From the NCBI RefSeq assembly GCF_022213065.1, contig NZ_JAKLJA010000040.1, positions 1 to 61,645 of the forward strand: a stretch of DNA of 61,645 bases, read 5' to 3'. The notes under the pieces were generated by a model. It did no database searches, was not told the origin of the DNA, and saw nothing but the letters and a program-made list of their open reading frames with translations. The first letter of the stretch is position 1, and each line of letters starts with the position of its first letter. The position numbers and the translations under genes were made by a program. Below, one piece after another: positions 52,522 through 61,580 of this stretch. Source of the DNA: Paraburkholderia tagetis (GTDB lineage: Bacteria; Pseudomonadota; Gammaproteobacteria; Burkholderiales; Burkholderiaceae).

Positions 52522-52707
52522 GGGGCCGCCTTCTGGAGGCGTTTTTCCCCTCGCATGGCCGGTATTGCGCGAGCCTCGGGCGGCGCACGATGGAGTCGTC
52601 GCAGATCGGACGATGGGGGACACCACCATGCAAACGTCACATCCGGACTTGAAAAACCCACGGCACATTTTCCGCTTCATGTCGAATGACGAAACACGTC
52701 GCGCGTC

Positions 52708-53094
52708 ATGAGTGCAATCCCCGAAACTGAATACCGCAAACACGCAAGCCTGGCGGGGCACAAGCGGGCAGAACGCGAGGAGACCAATCGCGTAGAGCGT
52801 GATGAGACCACTCGGGCAGGACGCGGGGAGTCCAGCCGGGAGAGGGCAAAGTCAGAGAAGACAGAGATCACAACCGAACCCGGGCTGCGACCTCTCAGCC
52901 CCTACACAATCCAGAATCTCGACGCCGCCATTGCTCACCTGGAATTCGCGATGAACGCGGACAAAACGATGGCGATTTTCGGTCAGAGCTATTGGCACGG
53001 GCGCGTGCTCGAACTCCGTTCCACACCGGGCATTATGTATACCCAGGAGCGTCGGCTACTGTGTTTGATGGATCGGTTCGCGGCCACGGGTTAG
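52708..53094 (+). CDS. hypothetical protein with charged N-terminal half
   Basis: 128 residues from ATG 52708; no clear ribosome site. Residues 15-58 are rich in Arg/Glu/Lys and probably disordered or coiled. Residues 62-125 (LSPYTIQNLDAAIAHLEFAM to RRLLCLMDRFA) look like a folded helical domain. Divergent from the response regulator. Family not recognised; moderate chance that the start lies elsewhere. Confidence 0.5.
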   Translation: MSAIPETEYRKHASLAGHKRAEREETNRVERDETTRAGRGESSRERAKSEKTEITTEPGLRPLSPYTIQNLDAAIAHLEFAMNADKTMAIFGQSYWHGRVLELRSTPGIMYTQERRLLCLMDRFAATG

Positions 53095-53182
53095 TGGTGA
53101 CAGGGAGCGGCGCTGCGTGTTTCCATACGACACAATAAAATGGCGAAACTCCACGCACCCTCCAACCCGACGAGGTGAATCG

Positions 53183-54292
53183 ATGAACACGAAGAGGAAC
53201 GCCGCGCGCCTGCGCCTGCTCGACAGGCTGCAACTCACGAAGCCCATCGTGCAGGCGCCGATGGCCGGCGTCACCACGCCTGCGCTCGCCGCTGCGGTGT
53301 CGAACGAAGGCGGGCTCGGCTCGCTCGGAATTGGCGCGATGAATGTCGAGACCGCGCGCAAGACGATACGCGAGACTAAAGCGCTGACCGGCAAGCCGTT
53401 CAACGTCAACGTGTTCTGCCATCGACCCGCGCACGCGGACGCCGAAGTCGAGCGGCACTGGACCGACTGGCTCGCGCCGCGTTTCGCGCAGTTCGGCGCG
53501 ACGCCGCCGCAGGCGCTCAAGGAGATCTACGTGAGCTTCGTGGACGACGCGGCGATGCTCGCGATGCTGATCGAAGAGCGCCCGGCGGTGGTGAGCTTTC
53601 ATTTCGGGCTGCCATCGCGCGCGGCGATCGACGCGCTGCACGCGGCCGGCATCGTGCTGTTCTCAGCGGCGACCAATGTCGACGAGGCGGCCCAGGCGGT
53701 GGCAGCGGGCGTGGACGTGCTGGTCGCGCAGGGCATCGAGGCGGGCGGCCATCGCGGTGTGTTCGATCCCGATGGCCGCGATCCGCTGCTCGGCACGTTT
53801 GCGTTGACGCGCCTGCTCGCAAGCGAATTCGATGTGCCGGTGGTGGCTGCGGGCGGCATCATGGATGGCGCCGGGATTGCGGCGGCGCTCGCGCTGGGCG
53901 CCGAGGCCGCGCAACTGGGCACGGCTTTCGTCGCGTGTCCGGAGAGCGCGATCGACGAGGGCTACCGGCGCACACTGCTAGGCGAGGCCGCGCGGCAGAC
54001 CACCTTCACGACGGCGATCTCGGGGCGCGTCGCGCGCAGCATCGTGAACCGTTTCACCGAACTGGGCGAGGCGCCGGACAAGCCCACGGTGCCCGCCTAT
54101 CCGGTGACCTACGACGCGGGCAAGGCGCTCCATGCGGCCGCCAAGGCGCATGGCGAATTCGGCTACGGCGCGCAATGGGCGGGACAGGCGGCGGCGCTCG
54201 CGCGCGCGATGCCCGCAGCGGAGCTTACGCGCACGCTTCAGCGCGAGACTGAAGCGGCGGTGGCCGCACTGCGCGAGCGTCTGTCGATCTGA
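53183..54292 (+). CDS. nitronate monooxygenase (2-nitropropane dioxygenase-like)
   Basis: 369 residues from ATG 53183 with GAGGTGA upstream. FMN TIM barrel: PIVQAPMAGVTTPALAAAVSN, GGLGSLGIGAMN, LVAQGIEAGGHRGVF with the catalytic His of class I nitronate monooxygenases, VVAAGGIMDGAGIAAALALGA and QLGTAFVACPES. Oxidises alkyl nitronates such as propionate-3-nitronate. Ends 6 bp from the convergent propeller gene. Confidence 0.9.
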   Translation: MNTKRNAARLRLLDRLQLTKPIVQAPMAGVTTPALAAAVSNEGGLGSLGIGAMNVETARKTIRETKALTGKPFNVNVFCHRPAHADAEVERHWTDWLAPRFAQFGATPPQALKEIYVSFVDDAAMLAMLIEERPAVVSFHFGLPSRAAIDALHAAGIVLFSAATNVDEAAQAVAAGVDVLVAQGIEAGGHRGVFDPDGRDPLLGTFALTRLLASEFDVPVVAAGGIMDGAGIAAALALGAEAAQLGTAFVACPESAIDEGYRRTLLGEAARQTTFTTAISGRVARSIVNRFTELGEAPDKPTVPAYPVTYDAGKALHAAAKAHGEFGYGAQWAGQAAALARAMPAAELTRTLQRETEAAVAALRERLSI

Positions 54293-54298
54293 ACCCGA

Positions 54299-56251
54299 TC
54301 AAGGCGTCCAGCGGTGCACGATCACGCTGCTGCCGTTGTAATTGTCCTTCGTGATCACGTACTGCCCGGTCGAGGTCAAATACGCGCGCAGGCCATACAT
54401 CGAGTCCACGTCGCTGCCCACGTCCACCGTGCCGGGATTCGCATTGATCAGCGTGGTGACCTGCTGGCCCGTCGTGAGATCGAACACGTCGATATTCGGC
54501 ACGGTATGCACGTAGCCGACAAACAGATAATGGCCCGCCGCCGCGATCGATTTCGGATTGGCGCTGGTGAGATTGATGACCGGACCCGGCGTGCGATTGC
54601 CCGCCGCCCAACCGTGATAAACCTCGATGTGGCCATTCATGGCGGTCCAGTCCCAACTTCCGGCCAGCCCTTGGGCGAGGATCATCGTGTCGCTTTCGGG
54701 TTGATAGACGATACGCGTGATCGGCCGCGCGCTCATGGGCGTCGAGATGGTGATGGCGTGCCCCCATGAGGGTTTGCCATTGCCGTCGAAACCGGTGAGC
54801 GGATAGTGATAGATGTGGTTCGTGCGGTCGAGTCCGGCCCACACGTCGCCTTTGCTGTCGATGCAGAAGCCGCCCGTCACGGAGAACGTGGTATTGAACA
54901 GCGCGCCGGGCAGCGAGCCGTCGGGAATCGCGATATAGCCGCTCGCGGGATTGAAGTGGAAGAAGTAGAAGATTGCGGGATTCTGGCCCGACGCCACGAG
55001 AATGCGGTTGCCGCCCACCGAAGCGAGCTGCCCGAAGTGCTCGTCGCGCTGCGTATCGTTCATGTTCAGGCGCGGGTCGCTCGGGTAGGTGAACGGATCC
55101 ACCGTATTGGCGACGAAGGTGCCGCCCGCTGTGCCCGTGAAGATAGCGGTGCCGCTATGGAACAGTGAGGCGTCGGTGGCTGGATCGGGTGCGGCCACGC
55201 CTTCGAAATTCAGCGCCTGAAGCTTCCAGAGCAGATTGCCGTTGGGATCGTAAGCGTGAATGTCGGTGCCGCCATTGCGGCCCAGGTCCCAGGCGCCGCC
55301 CCACGGATTGTTGAGCACGTAGAGGTTGCCGGTCGTGTCCTTGCCAATGCCCGTGATGCGCGTGAAGCGTTGGGCGCCCACCTGGCCTTTGGCGCCGGTG
55401 GTGGTGTCCAGGTAACCGCCCTTCACGCCAAAGCTGCCCGTGAGCGCGGGCGTGCCCGCAAGGCTGTAGAGCTTGATATTCATGTCGGGGCCTTGGTCGC
55501 CCACCATAAGCAGTCCCGTGGACGCATCGAAGTAAAGCGCGGAGGGTTTCGAGCCCGCGGGCATCTGGATCGTCTGCAATGGCGCGCCCGCGGGGCTGAA
55601 TTCCGCAATCGTTCCCGCGCTCATTTGCGCGACCCAGACGTTGCCGGTGCTATCGAGCGCGAGTGCGCCCGGGCTTGCGATGGCGATGTCGCGCTGCCAT
55701 GCGCCATCGGTCGTGAAGATGCGCACGCGGTTGCCGTAGAAGTCGCTTGCGTAGAGCAGCGCGTTTTGCGTGGCGAGGCCCGTGATGGCGTCGGCTTTGC
55801 TGACCGTGTTCCATGTGCTCACGCTGATGGTGAGGTCGCGCTGGCCGCTCGCGCGGTTATAGCGCCCGACCGTGCCGCTGCCGTATGCGGTGCCGGCCTG
55901 CATGGCCGCAAATACCGAGGTGAGGTTACCGGTGATCGCGCCGCCCTGAAATTCGTTATGCAGGCCGATCGAGCCGAGACTTTTGCCGTTCTGGTAAATA
56001 GCCATGCCACCCTCGTTCTCGTCCCAGAACGACGCCGTGTAGATGACCCCGTCGGGCGAGACCCACATCGAGCGCGCGCCATTGCCTGCGTGGGCCGCAA
56101 GGGTTCCGTAGGTGTTGGCGAGCCAGTCGGTGGTGTATTGCTGCGCTTGCGCGGCAGGCGCGAGTGCGGCGCCGGAGGTGGCGAAAATCGCAGTCGACAA
56201 CAGGGCGCAGAGGCGCTGTTTGTGCTGCTTGTGCTGTTTATTTTTGTTCAT
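54299..56251 (-). CDS. secreted NHL-type beta-propeller protein
   Basis: 650 residues from ATG 56251 with AGGA upstream. Signal peptide ends APAAQA|QQYTTDW. About a dozen 40-50 residue blades with strands such as GALALDSTGNVWVAQ, ITGIGKDTTGNLYVLNNP and GGFCIDSKGDVWAGLD, the NHL/SMP-30-like style; N-terminal SMWVSPDGVIYTASFWDENE could be a ligand or metal site. No catalytic assignment possible. Periplasmic or extracellular. Confidence 0.78.
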   Translation of the reverse strand: MNKNKQHKQHKQRLCALLSTAIFATSGAALAPAAQAQQYTTDWLANTYGTLAAHAGNGARSMWVSPDGVIYTASFWDENEGGMAIYQNGKSLGSIGLHNEFQGGAITGNLTSVFAAMQAGTAYGSGTVGRYNRASGQRDLTISVSTWNTVSKADAITGLATQNALLYASDFYGNRVRIFTTDGAWQRDIAIASPGALALDSTGNVWVAQMSAGTIAEFSPAGAPLQTIQMPAGSKPSALYFDASTGLLMVGDQGPDMNIKLYSLAGTPALTGSFGVKGGYLDTTTGAKGQVGAQRFTRITGIGKDTTGNLYVLNNPWGGAWDLGRNGGTDIHAYDPNGNLLWKLQALNFEGVAAPDPATDASLFHSGTAIFTGTAGGTFVANTVDPFTYPSDPRLNMNDTQRDEHFGQLASVGGNRILVASGQNPAIFYFFHFNPASGYIAIPDGSLPGALFNTTFSVTGGFCIDSKGDVWAGLDRTNHIYHYPLTGFDGNGKPSWGHAITISTPMSARPITRIVYQPESDTMILAQGLAGSWDWTAMNGHIEVYHGWAAGNRTPGPVINLTSANPKSIAAAGHYLFVGYVHTVPNIDVFDLTTGQQVTTLINANPGTVDVGSDVDSMYGLRAYLTSTGQYVITKDNYNGSSVIVHRWTP

Positions 56252-56705
56252 GAGAAAAATTCCTGGTGCAACGAGTCTGAACAGCGTCGAAGGTCGAGGT
56301 TTGCTGTGTGCGATGTCGAGTGTTGCGTGGTGCTTGCGTGGTGCGCGTTGCGCGTTGAATTCGGCGCAACGGTTCATATTTCTGGAAATCCGTGTCGTTT
56401 GTTTTAATCGTCGGCTGGGTTCTCGTTTTCAATTCAATCGATCTGCGCTGCGGGCGAGAGAGCAATTAGCGTGCCGGTGCCGTCGCGCCGCCAGGCAAAC
56501 AGCTTTCGTCGAGCTTGCGGGTATTTTCCGCGCTCATTAATCGGATTTAATTCATTGCGCATGCAACGTATTTTTTTTATTGCATTGAATTGATGCGGCG
56601 CTTTGCAAGGGCGCCGGATTGCGCGCGCGTTGCCGGGACGAGCCATTTCGATGCAGAATGCTTGCATTTGCCACGTCCGGCCATAGCTATGAACGCTACG
56701 GACCT
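56252..56705. other. gap upstream of the propeller gene
   Basis: 454 bases with A+T-rich patches (56370-56410, 56540-56590) that presumably contain the minus-strand promoter. No RNA gene, repeat or conserved frame noticed. Confidence 0.45.
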
Positions 56706-57074
56706 ATGTCTGGAAACAGGGACAGTAAGCCAGTGAAAACGGAATTCGTCGAAGCGAGCAGCGCCCGACCGGACCTGCTTTGCTACCTTGTTGCCATTGC
56801 CGCGTCGTCTTACGCGTTGACGCAGGAATGGCGCGTCGATCACGTCGTCTCCTGCTGCCGCGAATGGCTGCAAAAGGGCGGCTTGACGATGCATTGGCTC
56901 GATCGCATCCGCCTCGGCCAGCTAGCGCTCAAGATCGCCAGCCGCGATTTGCTGGGCGCGGGCATTGCCGTGCGGCTCTCCAGCGTCTCGGTGCTTTTTA
57001 CGAACGAAATGGAGCTCAACGAGGCATCGACCATGGTTCAACGCATGATGTCGTTGTGCCAGGAGGCGCTATAA
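56706..57074 (+). CDS. small hypothetical protein
   Basis: 122 residues if started at ATG 56706; the frame is open to 56619 and a GTG at 56734 is another choice. Mostly helical, with LLCYLVAIAASSYALTQEW and VVSCCREWLQ. No membrane helix of full length and no known motif. Not part of the minus-strand operon beside it. Confidence 0.45.
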   Translation: MSGNRDSKPVKTEFVEASSARPDLLCYLVAIAASSYALTQEWRVDHVVSCCREWLQKGGLTMHWLDRIRLGQLALKIASRDLLGAGIAVRLSSVSVLFTNEMELNEASTMVQRMMSLCQEAL

Positions 57075-57109
57075 AGGCGCTGTAAAGGCGCGGTTGGCCG
57101 CGGTTGGCT

Positions 57110-57421
57110 TTATACGGCCGTCGCGGCGAAGCGTTCGAGCCATGCCCACGGGAAAATGCCCCGGTCGTGGCCGTCGCTGAAGGCGAGTTGCACGCCGTAA
57201 CCCATCGGGACAATGCCGGTCAGCGCGAGGTTTTCATGCGCGATGTCGCCGGAGCAGTCGCTCATATCCCCGCTTATGTTTCCATTCATGCGCGCGCGGC
57301 GACAGCCTGCGCAGGGGCACGCACGCCGCAGGCTCGCGAGCGGGAGACGCTGACTCAGGCCGTCCGGCCATACGAGGATGAGCGCGCCCGCCTCGGTGCG
57401 CATTTCGACGGGCACGTTCAT
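57110..57421 (-). CDS. DUF971 protein (GBBH-like N-terminal domain)
   Basis: 103 residues, ATG 57421, overlapping the HEAT-repeat stop by four bases. VWPDGLSQRLPLASLRRACPCAGC and GYGVQLAFSDGHDRGIFPWAWL are typical of DUF971, the domain that precedes gamma-butyrobetaine hydroxylase and is fused to the Fe-S carrier HCF101 in plants. The Cys-x-Cys-x2-Cys cluster may bind metal. Last gene of the flavoprotein/ferredoxin operon, where an Fe-S role would make sense. Confidence 0.85.
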   Translation of the reverse strand: MNVPVEMRTEAGALILVWPDGLSQRLPLASLRRACPCAGCRRARMNGNISGDMSDCSGDIAHENLALTGIVPMGYGVQLAFSDGHDRGIFPWAWLERFAATAV

Positions 57422-58458
57422 GGCGCGCCGCCTTCGAGCCAGACGGCGAGCCGACCGTCAAGCCGACCGTCGAGTCGTTGCGCGAGTTGCTGCAAGGCGA
57501 TGCGCACGGCCTTGCGCACCTCCGGATCGCGGTCGTCCAACGCCGCTCGCAATGGGGCGAGGCTCGCCGCCGACGGCAGCTCGCCCAGCGCGAGCGCCGC
57601 CTCCTTGCGCAGGTTGCTGATCGGATGCGCGAGCAGCGCGCTCACAGCGGTCGCGGCGTGCGCGTCGCCAAGGCGCCCGAGCGCGCGCGCCGCGCGTAAG
57701 CGCACCTGCCAGTAATCATCGGCAAGCGCGTGGATGAGCGCGTCGCGGGCCGTGGGCGTGCGCAGTTTACCCAGCGTGGTCGCGGCTTCCTCGCGCACCT
57801 GCCAGTCGGCGTCGGCGAGTGCGTGCAGCAGCGCTGCGCCCGCATGCGTTTCGTTCATCTCGTCCACAGTCGCGAAGCCGAGCGCGCCCGCTGCGGCACG
57901 CCGCACCGCGCCATGCGCGTCGGCGGTGGCGAGCGCCGCCAGCGGCGCCACGGCGCGCACGTCCTTGAGCCAGCCGAGCACCGCCACGGCTTCGAGGCGT
58001 ACCTCGGCATCGGCGTCGGCCAGTGCGGCCAGCGCGGGTTCGAAGGCCGCCGCGTCGCGCAATTCGCGCAGGCCGCGCAACGCCGCGCGCCGCGCGAACG
58101 ACTCGGGCCGCGCCGCCCAGCGCCGCAGCACGCGTGCCGAGCCTGGCTCCTTGAGTTCGGCGAGCGCTTGCTGGGCGGCTTCGCGCACGCCTGCATCGGC
58201 GTCGAGCAACGCGGCGCACAGGGCTTCCACCACGTCTTCCTGTTCCCACGACGAGAGCACTAACGCCGCTTCGCGGCGAACTTCGGGTGAAGGGTCGTCG
58301 CGCAGTGCCGCAACGAGTGGGGGAACGAGCGTGGCGTCTTCGAGATCGGCGAGATCCAGCACGGCGATGCGGCGCACGGTGGCGTCGGAGGCGGCGAGAC
58401 GCATGAGCGCACTGGCCGCCTCGGGCGGTGCTGAGTTCAATTGAATGGAGTCGGTCAT
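57418..58458 (-). CDS. HEAT-repeat (PBS-lyase-like) protein
   Basis: 346 residues, ATG 58458. About ten 31-residue helical repeats with the pattern DPSPEVRREAALVLSSW, DADAEVRLEAVAVLGWL, ADDYWQVRLRAARALGRLGD. A curved scaffold for protein binding. Lies 66 bp after the ferredoxin gene and overlaps the DUF971 gene, so it probably serves assembly or partner contacts of the flavoprotein-ferredoxin complex. Confidence 0.87.
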   Translation of the reverse strand: MTDSIQLNSAPPEAASALMRLAASDATVRRIAVLDLADLEDATLVPPLVAALRDDPSPEVRREAALVLSSWEQEDVVEALCAALLDADAGVREAAQQALAELKEPGSARVLRRWAARPESFARRAALRGLRELRDAAAFEPALAALADADAEVRLEAVAVLGWLKDVRAVAPLAALATADAHGAVRRAAAGALGFATVDEMNETHAGAALLHALADADWQVREEAATTLGKLRTPTARDALIHALADDYWQVRLRAARALGRLGDAHAATAVSALLAHPISNLRKEAALALGELPSAASLAPLRAALDDRDPEVRKAVRIALQQLAQRLDGRLDGRLAVWLEGGAP

Positions 58459-58524
58459 GGCGATGTCTCGATATGGAATCCGAATTGATTGATGTGCGAC
58501 GGTGTGCCGGGTGAGGTCGTGCCG

Positions 58525-58770
58525 CTAACGCAGCAGATACGGAATCCCGACTTTCACCGCGCCCGTGGGGCAGTCGCGCTCGCAGGGCATGCAATACCAG
58601 CATTCATCGAATTGCATATATGCCTTGCCCGTCGTCACGTCGATCGCCAGCAGGTCCAGCGGGCAGACGTCGACGCACACCGTGCAGCCTTTGTCGGCAA
58701 TGCAGCGTGCCTCGTCGATGGTGACGGGTGCGCTGCTGCGCTGAAAGATATCGTGGGGCGTGTAAGGCAT
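58525..58770 (-). CDS. AprB-like 2x[4Fe-4S] ferredoxin
   Basis: 81 residues from ATG 58770. Two cluster motifs: CIADKGCTVCVDVCPLD and CWYCMPCERDCPTGAV, with the first Cys spacing expanded as in the beta subunit of adenylylsulfate reductase. Passes electrons to or from the flavoprotein encoded 62 bp upstream in the operon. Cytoplasmic. Confidence 0.88.
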   Translation of the reverse strand: MPYTPHDIFQRSSAPVTIDEARCIADKGCTVCVDVCPLDLLAIDVTTGKAYMQFDECWYCMPCERDCPTGAVKVGIPYLLR

Positions 58771-58832
58771 GATGTTTTTCTCGCTCAGGGATGGGCTCAC
58801 GGATGTGCTCACGGATAGTCTCACCGACAGGC

Positions 58833-60578
58833 TCAAAGCGCTTCGGCCGGTTCGGCTTCGTGCTCGCGCCGGATGCGCATGCGGTCATAGGCGCCAAGAT
58901 CGGTCGCATCGACGGGCACGACATAAGGCGCGACGGCGCGTTTCTCGCAGGTCATGCGGCCGCTGGCGTCCTTGCGCAGGTCCGTGTGGCTGAACCAGTT
59001 GGCGTCGTCGCGCTGCGGGTAGTCGACGCGGTGGTGGTAGAGTCCCCAGCGGCTTTCGGTGCGAAAGAGCGACGCGCGCGCGGCCATTTCCGCGCAATCG
59101 CGAATCGCGCGCACTTCCGCCGCGCGCATGAGTTCGTGCGGGTTATGGGCCTCGATCGCGCCGATGTCCTCGGCGATTTCGTCGAAGCGCTGCAAGCCGA
59201 TCTCCATCTTGCGCGTGACCTTGGGCGGCTGGAGATAATCGTTCACCATGCGCCGCAGCTTGTATTCGACCTGCGCGGGCGCGAGGCCGTGTTCGCGTTC
59301 GAGCGGGGCGTAAATGCGCGCGCGCTCGGCGTCGATCTGCGCGTGATCGAGCGGCGCATGCTCGCGGCCCGCCACATAGTCCGCGGCGTCGTGGCCCGCG
59401 AACCAGCCATAGGTGAACGCGCCGAGCATATAGTTGTGCGGCACGGCCGCCATGTCGCCCGCGGCGTAGAGGCCGCGCACCGTGGTTCGCGCGCGCGCAT
59501 CGACATATACGCCCGACGCGCTGTGCCCGCTGCAAAAGCCGATTTCGGAAATGTGCATTTCAACCATCTGCGTGCGGTAGTCGGTGCCGCGTCCCGCATG
59601 GAAGCGTCCACGGCTCGGGCGTTCGTTGGTGTGCAGAATCTGCTCGATGGTCTGGATGGTTTCCTCGGCCAGGTGGTCGAGTTTCAGGAACACGGGGCCG
59701 TTGCCGCTTTGCAGTTCCTGGTAGAACTCCCACATCATCTGGCCGCTCCAGTAATCGCATTCGATGAAGCGTTCGCCCTTGCCATTCGCGGTGAAACCGC
59801 CGAGCGGGCCAGTCACGTAAGCGCAAGCCGGGCCGTTATAGTCCTTGATCAGCGGGTTGATCTGGAAGCACTCCAGATTGGTGAGCGCGGCGCCCGCGTG
59901 ATACGCCATCGCGTAGCCGTCGCCCGCGTTGGTGGGATTCTCGTAGGTGCCCATCAGGTAGCCGGAGGCGGGCAGGCCGAGGCGCCCGGCTGCGCCGCAG
60001 CAAAGAATCACGGCCTTGGCGCGCACCACCACGCATTGCGCGGTGCGGCAGTCGAAGCCCATCACGCCGCACGCGGCGCCCTGCGCATCGGTCAGGACGC
60101 GCGTGGTCACGATGCGGTTGGTGATGTCGATGCGCGCGCGCTTGAGCTGGCGGTAGAGCACTTTCTTGATGTCGTGGCCTTCGGGCATGGGCAGCACGTA
60201 GGCGCCCATGTGATGGACCTTCTTCACCGCGTAGTCGCCGTTGCCGTCCTTTTCGAATTTCACGCCCCAGCGGTCGAGCTGCTCGATGGTCGTGAAGCTG
60301 TGTTGTGCGTAGGCGTAGACGGCTTCCTGATCGACGATGCCATCGTTCGCGATGGTGATTTCGCGCGTGTATTGCTCGGGCGTGGCGTGCCCGGGAATCA
60401 CGGCGTTGTTCAGGCCGTCCATGCCCATCGATATCGCGCCGCTGCGCTTGACGTGGGCCTTTTCGAGCAGCAGCACCTTCAGCGCGGGATTGCGCTCCTT
60501 CGCCTTGATCGCGGCCATGGGCCCCGCGGTGCCGCCGCCCACTACGACGATGTCGTATTCGAGTATCTCGGTGTTCAT
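58833..60578 (-). CDS. AprA-like FAD flavoprotein (fumarate reductase/SDH flavoprotein superfamily)
   Basis: 581 residues from ATG 60578 with GAGGA upstream; the frame to 61391 runs antisense-like through the regulator and is rejected. FAD motif IVVVGGGTAGPMAAIKAK then LLLEKAHVKRSGAISMGMDG, where VKRSG is typical of the adenylylsulfate-reductase alpha group. YAAGDMAAVPHNYMLGAFTYG is the second FAD contact. The C-terminal helical part ends RTESRWGLYHHRVDYPQRDD. No sat or reverse-sulfite genes are nearby, so it may act on another S- or carboxylate substrate. Confidence 0.86.
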   Translation of the reverse strand: MNTEILEYDIVVVGGGTAGPMAAIKAKERNPALKVLLLEKAHVKRSGAISMGMDGLNNAVIPGHATPEQYTREITIANDGIVDQEAVYAYAQHSFTTIEQLDRWGVKFEKDGNGDYAVKKVHHMGAYVLPMPEGHDIKKVLYRQLKRARIDITNRIVTTRVLTDAQGAACGVMGFDCRTAQCVVVRAKAVILCCGAAGRLGLPASGYLMGTYENPTNAGDGYAMAYHAGAALTNLECFQINPLIKDYNGPACAYVTGPLGGFTANGKGERFIECDYWSGQMMWEFYQELQSGNGPVFLKLDHLAEETIQTIEQILHTNERPSRGRFHAGRGTDYRTQMVEMHISEIGFCSGHSASGVYVDARARTTVRGLYAAGDMAAVPHNYMLGAFTYGWFAGHDAADYVAGREHAPLDHAQIDAERARIYAPLEREHGLAPAQVEYKLRRMVNDYLQPPKVTRKMEIGLQRFDEIAEDIGAIEAHNPHELMRAAEVRAIRDCAEMAARASLFRTESRWGLYHHRVDYPQRDDANWFSHTDLRKDASGRMTCEKRAVAPYVVPVDATDLGAYDRMRIRREHEAEPAEAL

Positions 60579-60631
60579 TGCGTTGTCCTCACGGAATTGT
60601 CGTCGATAAATATTCGTCGATAAATCTTGGT

Positions 60632-61384
60632 TTATGCAGCGGCTTTCTGGCGATCGACGCGCAGGCGGTACTGGAACGCGTCGCCGCGAAAGTAGAGGTA
60701 TTCGTAGTCGATTGGCGTGCCTTGCGCATCGTGCGTGGTGCGCTCGATGCGCAGCACCGGGCTGCCTTCCTGTACGCGCAGCGCGCGAGCGATCTCGTCG
60801 TTGGCGAGCATCGCGTCGATCGACACGTCGGCGTGGCCGAGCGGTACGCCGCAGTCGTTCTCGAGGATCAGGAAGATGTCGCGCGTGGCGAGATCGGCGC
60901 CGGCCAGACGCTTGCCGAGCGGCTCCGGCACCCAGGTCAGCTCGAACGAGACGGGCTCGCGATCGAGCACGCGTACGCGGTGGATTTCGGCCACGCGCGC
61001 GCCTTCGGGAAGGTCGAGCTTTTGCGCGACGTGGCCGCTGGCCTCGACGATGCGAAAGGCCCGTAGCTGGTTGACGATCTCGTGCCCCATCGACGACATG
61101 GCTTCCGCGAAACCCTGCAGCGAGGTCACGTTCTGAAATGCTTTGGGCTTCGAAACGAATGTGCCCTTGCCGTGCAGGCGAAAGACGAGCCCCTCGTTCT
61201 GCAGATCGCCGAGCGCCTGGCGCACGGTAATGCGGCTCACGTCGAACATCGCGCACAGCGCGTATTCGGAGGGCATCTGGCTGTGCGGCGCGTAGGTGCC
61301 GTCGAGAATGCGCGAGCGGAGGGTGTTCTTGATGCGCGCGTAGAGCGGCTGCGGTGCGAGCGCGACGAGATTCGTGTTGGGCAT
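60632..61384 (-). CDS. GntR/HutC-family repressor with UTRA domain
   Basis: 250 residues, ATG 61384. Winged helix at 10-75: PLYARIKNTLRSRILDGTY, MPSEYALCAMFDVSRITVRQ, LVFRLHGKGTFV; UTRA ligand domain from about 95 to 240 with RVRVLDREPVSFELTWVPE. First gene of the five-gene minus-strand operon, with a 14-bp palindrome six bases before its start, so it is likely self-controlled. Confidence 0.92.
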   Translation of the reverse strand: MPNTNLVALAPQPLYARIKNTLRSRILDGTYAPHSQMPSEYALCAMFDVSRITVRQALGDLQNEGLVFRLHGKGTFVSKPKAFQNVTSLQGFAEAMSSMGHEIVNQLRAFRIVEASGHVAQKLDLPEGARVAEIHRVRVLDREPVSFELTWVPEPLGKRLAGADLATRDIFLILENDCGVPLGHADVSIDAMLANDEIARALRVQEGSPVLRIERTTHDAQGTPIDYEYLYFRGDAFQYRLRVDRQKAAA

Positions 61385-61390
61385 GATCCA

Positions 61391-61404
61391 CTTGTCATGA
61401 CAAG
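61391..61404. promoter_or_regulatory. operator of the GntR/UTRA operon
   Basis: CTTGTCATGACAAG is a perfect 14-bp palindrome six bases before the regulator start codon. Its TTGT-N4-ACAA core suits GntR/HutC proteins, and binding would block the ribosome site and promoter. Confidence 0.68.
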
Positions 61405-61487
61405 ATGGATCGGAGTGTAATCAGGCCGCTCGCGGGGGCCAACGAAGCAATTCTGCTATCGATATGGGGAAGGGCTTTGCGGTTTTT

Positions 61488-61580
61488 CGCGTTTCTTGTT
61501 TTCTTGTTTTCTTGTCGGTCTGCTAGCGTTGCCCCTGTGCGGGGCGGCACCTACTTTTCTTTGCAGCGGCAAAGAAAAGC
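61488..61580. repeat. dispersed repeat, half-element form
   Basis: Starts CGCGTTTCTTGTTTTCTTG with TTTTCTTG tandem copies, then GGTCTGCTAGCGTTGCCCCTGTGCGGGGCGGCAC and the CTACTTTTCTTTGCAGCGGC hairpin. It matches the outer ~90 bp of the 51-kb element's left arm, but no inverted partner is seen before the window ends. No gene is supported from here to 61645. Confidence 0.75.

Noticed and set aside
60579..61391. N-terminal extension of the AprA-like flavoprotein frame
   Set aside because: It overlaps the GntR gene in another frame, is Arg-rich, and the family start with the FAD motif is at 60578 with a ribosome site.
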